Positions 58,681-64,000 of a stretch of 64,000 nucleotides of DNA are shown here, in pieces. Numbering within the stretch: the first letter of the stretch is position 1; each line of letters begins with the position of its first letter. The stretch is from Perilla frutescens (Eukaryota > Streptophyta > Magnoliopsida > Lamiales > Lamiaceae), in assembly GCA_026008535.1 (NCBI GenBank), contig BRKX01000013.1, forward strand, positions 58,105,726 through 58,169,725, written 5' to 3'. The translations under genes were made by a program, and so were the position numbers. The notes under the pieces were generated by a model. That model searched no databases, was not told where the DNA came from, and saw only the letters and a program-made list of their open reading frames with translations.

Positions 58681-59629
58681 AGGATAGGAGTAGGAGCAAT
58701 AAATATTTTCAATTCAAGTCCTTCTAAATGGAAGTTAAGGGTGCATGAGCCAATGAGCAAGCAATCATAACGAGCGGATGAGATCCTCTGTTCTAATTTG
58801 ATTTTTCATCTTGTGTTCCAATCATTGAATTCATGATATGTGTATTTAATTAAAAAATTAAACAATTATCCACTTGAAAAAATTAAATTCATATGGTATG
58901 AATCTAATGATTTGAATACAAGATAAAACGAGAATAGATAATCCGGTCTGCATAATTAAGAGACGAGGCTTGATGGTTGCATGGAAAAGGAATATAATTA
59001 GTTAGTTTTGTATAAGTTTGTTGTTCTTACAAGCAATAATTAAGACTTTAAAGGGTAAGTAGTATGAGTTGGATAGCCAATAGATTATGAAATAACCATG
59101 CACACGTCATTTTAGTACTCATGAAAACTAATTAAACCTTTTATTTTTGTGTATGGATAGGGAATTTCGAAAGAAAAAAAAAAAGGTATAATAGGGTTTG
59201 AAATGATGTGGAATTGTGTGCGTGTCATTTGATTGTTAATGACTTCACGCACAAGTCAACATTCTACATCAATATATTTTTTAAAGGGAAAAACTAAAAA
59301 GCACACATATATATTATTTCAACGTCAACATGAGTTGTTAATTTCCTAAGAAATAAAATATTAGCAACTTGATGGGGATTGGACAGTAATTACTAAGTAA
59401 TTAATTGGCCAGGACATTAATATACAATGACTTATTTATAAAGAATATGAATTAATTGACTCTTTCAAAGCCTCAAATATAATGAACCTAGTTAATTAAT
59501 TTGCTAGTACTTTTTTTTTATATCAAGGATAATCCGGAGTCACTCAGGGGTAGGTAAAATGGTATTGGGAAGGCAAACCATTCTTGGTAAGTCGAGTGTA
59601 GCAGATTCACATCTAATAATATTAGTTTA

Positions 59630-59902
59630 CACTCCCTCCATCCTGATTATATAGTTCATTTTACTATTTTGAGGTGTCCTAATTATATAGTCTCATTACT
59701 ATAAGTATTACTAATTTACATAGTAATGTACAAATAAACCCTTATTGAATCTTGAAAATTAAAAAAATAGCAACTTAAAAGTTGAAAGTCATAAATATTC
59801 AATAAATGTGTTATTGGAAGCTTAGCTTTAATATCTTATTTTGATAAATATTTTTAATCTATGTGCGGGAAGAAATTGGATTATATAATTGAGACGAAGG
59901 GA

Positions 59903-59903
<1 letters not shown>
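59630..59903. mobile_element. Stowaway-type MITE, family D, copy 2
   Basis: The ends are cactccctccatcctgatta and gagacgaagggag, next to TA. It is the reverse-orientation relative of the copy at 18024-18295, sharing ttttgaggtgtcc, ctttaatatcttattttgat and tatttttaat. An AT run and a GA run follow directly. Confidence 0.8.
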
Positions 59904-59956
<53 letters not shown>

Positions 59957-59989
59957 GGGAAGGGGGGTAAACCCTCATAGACGCGGGAG

Positions 59990-60180
59990 GTGAAATAGTG
60001 TTGAGGGAGGTAAATCATACTTGGTAAGCCAAGTGTGACAAATTCATGCCTAATGGTGTTGGTGATTAGATGAAAGTAAATCATGCTTAACAGGTCAAAT
60101 GTGACAGACTAACTATTGATATTGAGATTCGAACTTGAAACCTCTTGCCTCAAAAAAATATCAGTGTATCACTGTGTCAT
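59990..60180. mobile_element. SINE-like sequence with local duplication
   Basis: On the minus strand a B-box-like word (ggtttcaagttcgaatctca) lies next to tcactgtgtca-like text. The plus-strand words aaatcat-cttggtaagccaagtgtgac and aaatcatgcttaacaggtca form an imperfect duplicate pair, with a related sequence at about 59560-59605. The assignment is weak. Confidence 0.35.
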
Positions 60181-60894
60181 TCCTAAAGAGACAAAAATGA
60201 AATGTTCAAAACAAATTTTGAACCCAAGATTTATCATAATAAAATCCAAAATATAATCACCGAGCCAAAAGCAATTTTGGGTAGTACTTCTTTTTCATGA
60301 ACCGTGTGGTTTGAAATAATGAAGTATTTAAAAAGATTAATCCCACCTGCAGCTGCAAGAATTAATATAATATTATATTCCGGTTGCGGATTGGATTGAA
60401 GTCAAAATCTAACACAATAAAATACTGCCATACATTATAAAATATTTTATTATATTCTCTGCCAACCTGGCAATTCATTAGCAATATTAATGTAGTCAAA
60501 TTACGTATTACAATTAATTCCAACAATTCGACATATTACAATTAATTCCAACAATTCGACAGGCGGCAGTTTCAAACCTCAGTTATTTATATTTGTAATA
60601 TTGGTTGACTGCTGTTAAAATTTAATTCCTCATAACAGCAGTACTCTTCTAGTAATAATAACATAATTAATCTTAATTTTCTCAAAAAAAAATAAAAATA
60701 AAAATAAAGAGCCAATAACAACATCAATCAATCCTTGTATCAAAATGAATGTGAATGAATCTATTTTGATCAGATCCCCTGTGTCCATCCGTATTACATT
60801 TCGTGTGCCATTTTTTTTTAATTTACCCTAATTAGGGAATGATGAACTCTAAATAAAAAGAGAATCACATGTGTATACTAAATGCACCATCAGA

Positions 60895-61200
60895 CGAATT
60901 AATCGGGTCAATGCCGGGAGACGGGCGTTGACCTGGTCAACTTCAAAAAAAGAAAAGAAATGTTTCAAAATCAGTATCAACCGTAACACTAAAAAATATC
61001 ACTTAAAAGCCCAAAAGTATCACATATATTTTTAAAAAGTATCGGCCAAAATAAATAAATAAGAAAACCCTCAAAATCAATATCAACCGTAATACTAAAA
61101 GTATCACCCAAAATTCAAAAAGTATCATCTATATCCTTAAAAAGTATCACCTATTTTACCTTTTTTTTTTTGGTTAATCGAGTCAACGCGTGTTTCCTGT
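60895..61200. repeat. repeat with gtatca words and gtcaac ends
   Basis: The ends carry gacgggcgttgacctggtca and the inverted cgagtcaacgcgtg. The inside has two blocks with aatcagtatcaaccgtaaca / aatcaatatcaaccgtaata and many aaaaagtatc words. A similar piece, in reverse, occurs at 7940-8075. Confidence 0.5.
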
Positions 61201-61375
61201 TGGAATTCAATCAAGGTATTATAAAAATCTTAGAGTTGGTGATCTAAGTTGCATGCACGTGAATCAAAAAAAAAAACGAGAAAAAAAAAGATTATGCGTC
61301 GAATGTAATTAATTAATTATAATTGTGGGAAGCAAATAAATGTATAGGCCCATTTGCTCAAATTAAGATTAAAGT

Positions 61376-61397
61376 GGGGGGGGGGGGGGGGGGGGGG
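61376..61397. repeat. 22-base G run
   Basis: An unbroken run of 22 G in AT-rich DNA. Its length could be a sequencing or assembly approximation. Confidence 0.85.
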
Positions 61398-61509
61398 CTA
61401 TTAGGGCATATTTGTGAATAATAGCTTAATTATATTCAATTTTGATACCTCTCCAAACAATCAAATGGGGCAATTCTAAAAAAATTATTCGATCACTAGT
61501 TATGAAATA

Positions 61510-61771
61510 CTCACCCTCGTTTCGTTTTGATCGTTGTTTTAGAAGTTTTATTTCGTATTAAAATATTTGTTATTTTAAATATTTTCACACTATTTCTCTC
61601 AAGTTTAACCCTATAAATATATAGAGAGATAAAATTTTGTCAATTTTTTAGGAAAATATAAGGGAATAAGATTTTATTTGATATGGAAGGAAGTGATATT
61701 TTAGTAAAAAAAAATTGTTAATTCTAGATTAAAATTATAAAACAACAAACATTATGAAACGAAGAGAGTAT
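61510..61771. mobile_element. Stowaway-like MITE, family E
   Basis: The ends are ctcgtttcgttttgatcgtt and aaacattatgaaacgaagag, rough inverted repeats next to a TA-rich site. The start (tgttttagaagttttat) matches 22510-22530, which may be a truncated relative. It has no coding capacity. Confidence 0.55.
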
Positions 61772-63319
61772 ATATAACCACAGTTTTACTCACTATAACC
61801 CCAATATTTAAATAAAATAAAATAATAATTTTATACCTATTTTGCCCTATAAACAGATAACATCCTATAGCCCCGTTATCCTTTTCTTTTTGCCCTAGCA
61901 AACTGCAAATTTTTTTTTCTTAATCTTTCATTTTCTTTTTTCAATTCATTTTTTTTTCGCTCTTCTTTTTCAGTTCTAAACTCATAACAAATCAACTTCC
62001 TCGAAAAACAAATAAAAATAAAAAAACATAATCAAGAAAATTGTTGTCCCCTTATAAATATATATATAGGTATATTGTATATAACATGAAGCATGATTTG
62101 CAACTGAAACATCAATAAAATTGGATGATATATGCAATAGAGATTCTAGATGAGCATTTGTTGTAACCTTGAAAAGCCTTTTTGAGGAATATAATAAAAT
62201 ATTTTATGTTGTGGATTTGGATGGGACTTAGACCACTGATTTTTTATGTGTTTATGTAAATGAAAGAGTTTTATTTTGATATGCATCTAATTGCCAAGAT
62301 GAATTGATTAATATGGAGTCATTGATAACAAAAGTTATTGTTGACGAATCTCAAGAGATCATCAATTCAGTTTGAGAGAGAATAAGATATTGATTTTCAT
62401 TTTCATTTTCATTTCATGCCTCAAATGAATTAAAAATCAAAATAATACAAGATAATGAATTGCATAGGCTATTTTTAATAATGAAATAATAAAATATGGG
62501 GCTTTGATAAGTAAATCGTGGCTATGTATAATGTATTGAATTACCCTATATAGTTTTGCCTCGTGTGGTAATGTAAGTAATAGTATATACGAAAATTTGA
62601 TAAAGAACTATATTCTTTTTTAATTTAATTTATTGAACCAAATTTGGTTTCTTCCATACGTACATTCTTGTCGTGATCATACAAAACAATACAAGAGAAA
62701 ATACATTTTAACAACGGACTTAGCTACGGATTATATTTTATCGTTAGATTGTCGACAAATTAACTACGAATTAAGTTCGAATTTTTTCACGACATAAATT
62801 TGTATCTATGAGTTCAATATTTTGTATGAAAGATTGTGGTACATATATATATTATAAGTGTAGTTACTCCCCGTGCTCACCAACATAATGATGTAGTGAT
62901 ATATATAATCATGATAATCATATATAAGACGACAGGATCTGATCAAAAGGTAACGTCGTCGAATCATTTCTACATACCCAGGTTCCAATTATTAAAATAA
63001 TTTAATTTAAAAGAAGAATGAACACCATTTTTAAACCAAAATCATTACTCCAGAAATTAAAGATACCTATGTGAAATATTTTATTGATAGATTTCAAATT
63101 ATATATAGACGAGTTAAGATGTCTTATCCATTTTAATTTAGTTTCTTTTTCTTTGCCTGAAAATTCGGAATCAATAATTAACCCTTAATTTGACAGCCGG
63201 TTAGCATTAGTTATTTAATTATGGGTACACCCATTTATCGATCTTATGTCCATCAACTATAACTACACCGCAGATAGTGATTCAGAGGCATATGAGTAGA
63301 GATGCTCTCGTCTCAATTT

Positions 63320-63665
63320 TATGTGCTAATCGTGTGTCAATAATAAAATTATGTATAGTTAATAATGTTTTTTCGTAAAAATTAAATTTGTTATATTATA
63401 ACTAATCATAATTAATATTTATTGCTAAAAATTGAAATTTTAAAAAATCATATACCTTAAGTTTTGAATAATCAACCAAAAATCAATTACATTAACTAAA
63501 AAATAAAAAATAAATATTAAAATATAATTATAAATCATAATTGGATGGAGTAAACTTATAAACCATAAATAATAATGTAAAATTATACTAAATCAAAAGA
63601 AAATAAAATTGAGGAAGAATGGAAGAAAAAATAATAATTTTGAGATTTGGTAAATGGTTGGCACA
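63320..63665. mobile_element. AT-rich MITE, family B, copy 5, reverse
   Basis: The ends are tgtgctaatcgtgtgtcaat and taaatggttggcacat, inverted repeats of each other. The core ttataactaatcataattaa and ttgctaaaaattgaaa match the copy at 47590-47910. Confidence 0.75.
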
Positions 63666-64000
63666 TTTCAGACTAGAGGATCTTAAGTGAAGGTATATAT
63701 ATATGTATACATACATATATATGTATGTATATATGTATATAGTCGACCCTAGACAAAACTACAATAATAATAAAAAAATTAATCCTGCAAGAATGCACTT
63801 CAGCTAGCTAGCTAGAATACAGACTACGGATTATGAATTACAAGAAATCGAGAATATATTTCGAGAAATAAACTAAACAGAGATCAGTGACATTAATTAA
63901 TTGGCGATCCAAACATACCACATTTATATCTAGACGTACGATACATTATACTCATTCCACACACACACACACAGATATAACATATATATACAGATCACTG

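Larger units (their letters stand above)
58543..64000. other. intergenic region to the window end
   Basis: After the pectin methylesterase promoter it holds MITEs, a SINE-like sequence, repeats related to 7.9-8.1 kb, a long G run and AT-rich DNA. I found no coding sequence from 58720 to the end. The region around 62000-63300 has nothing definable. Confidence 0.6.

Overview
The window is nuclear DNA from a flowering plant, most likely a eudicot. The genes have many short introns with GT/AG borders. The intergenic DNA is AT-rich and full of small inverted-repeat transposons and microsatellites, and the proteins are plant-specific: a DELLA repressor, nuclear subunits of the chloroplast NDH complex, and a pectin methylesterase with a pro-region. 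Nothing in the sequence fixes the species. An asterid is my guess only.

Thirteen protein-coding genes can be supported, each with an exon model whose reading phases close. Left to right they are: a plastid EamA/WAT1-type transporter (+, 1319-3853); a small C2-domain CAR-type protein (-, 4474-5042); a small plastid-type one-helix membrane protein (-, 6280-6744); a 139-residue DUF7054-like protein (-, 8385-8879); a DELLA/GRAS repressor (-, 13257-14810); a TMEM214/DUF2359 membrane protein (+, 26591-30187); NdhL (-, 30455-31351); an armadillo-repeat protein (+, 31927-36762); CRR3 (+, 37779-38491); an ANTH clathrin adaptor (+, 39433-43741); a CRK-like cytoplasmic kinase (+, 45215-47012); an HMGA protein with four AT-hooks (-, 51038-51713); and a type I pectin methylesterase (-, 56140-58542).

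Between the genes lie transposon-rich stretches. The largest, about 14.8-26.6 kb, contains no supportable gene. It holds a candidate LTR with a 61-bp tandem repeat, a Helitron-like 3' end and several dispersed gene-fragment-like repeats. Elsewhere there is a hAT-type MITE with an exact 8-bp target duplication, a second copy of it split by a Stowaway-type MITE, and a Mutator-type MITE with long inverted ends and an exact 9-bp target duplication. An AT-rich MITE family has five copies.

Functionally, NdhL and CRR3 both serve the chloroplast NADH dehydrogenase-like complex, and the EamA transporter and the one-helix protein also look plastid-targeted. DELLA controls gibberellin responses, CAR proteins act in abscisic acid signalling at membranes, the ANTH protein acts in endocytosis, and the pectin methylesterase modifies the cell wall. 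From memory of Arabidopsis, several neighbours here are also neighbours there (DELLA, ANTH, HMGA and CRR3 in one pair of regions; CAR, TMEM214, NdhL and CRK43 in another). The window therefore looks like a conserved block of ancient gene order expanded by small transposons. I found no clearly new biological system. The most useful leads are the altered DELLA signature motifs, a probable GC-AG intron in CRR3, and the sharing of an armadillo-gene exon with a repeat cluster 7 kb away.
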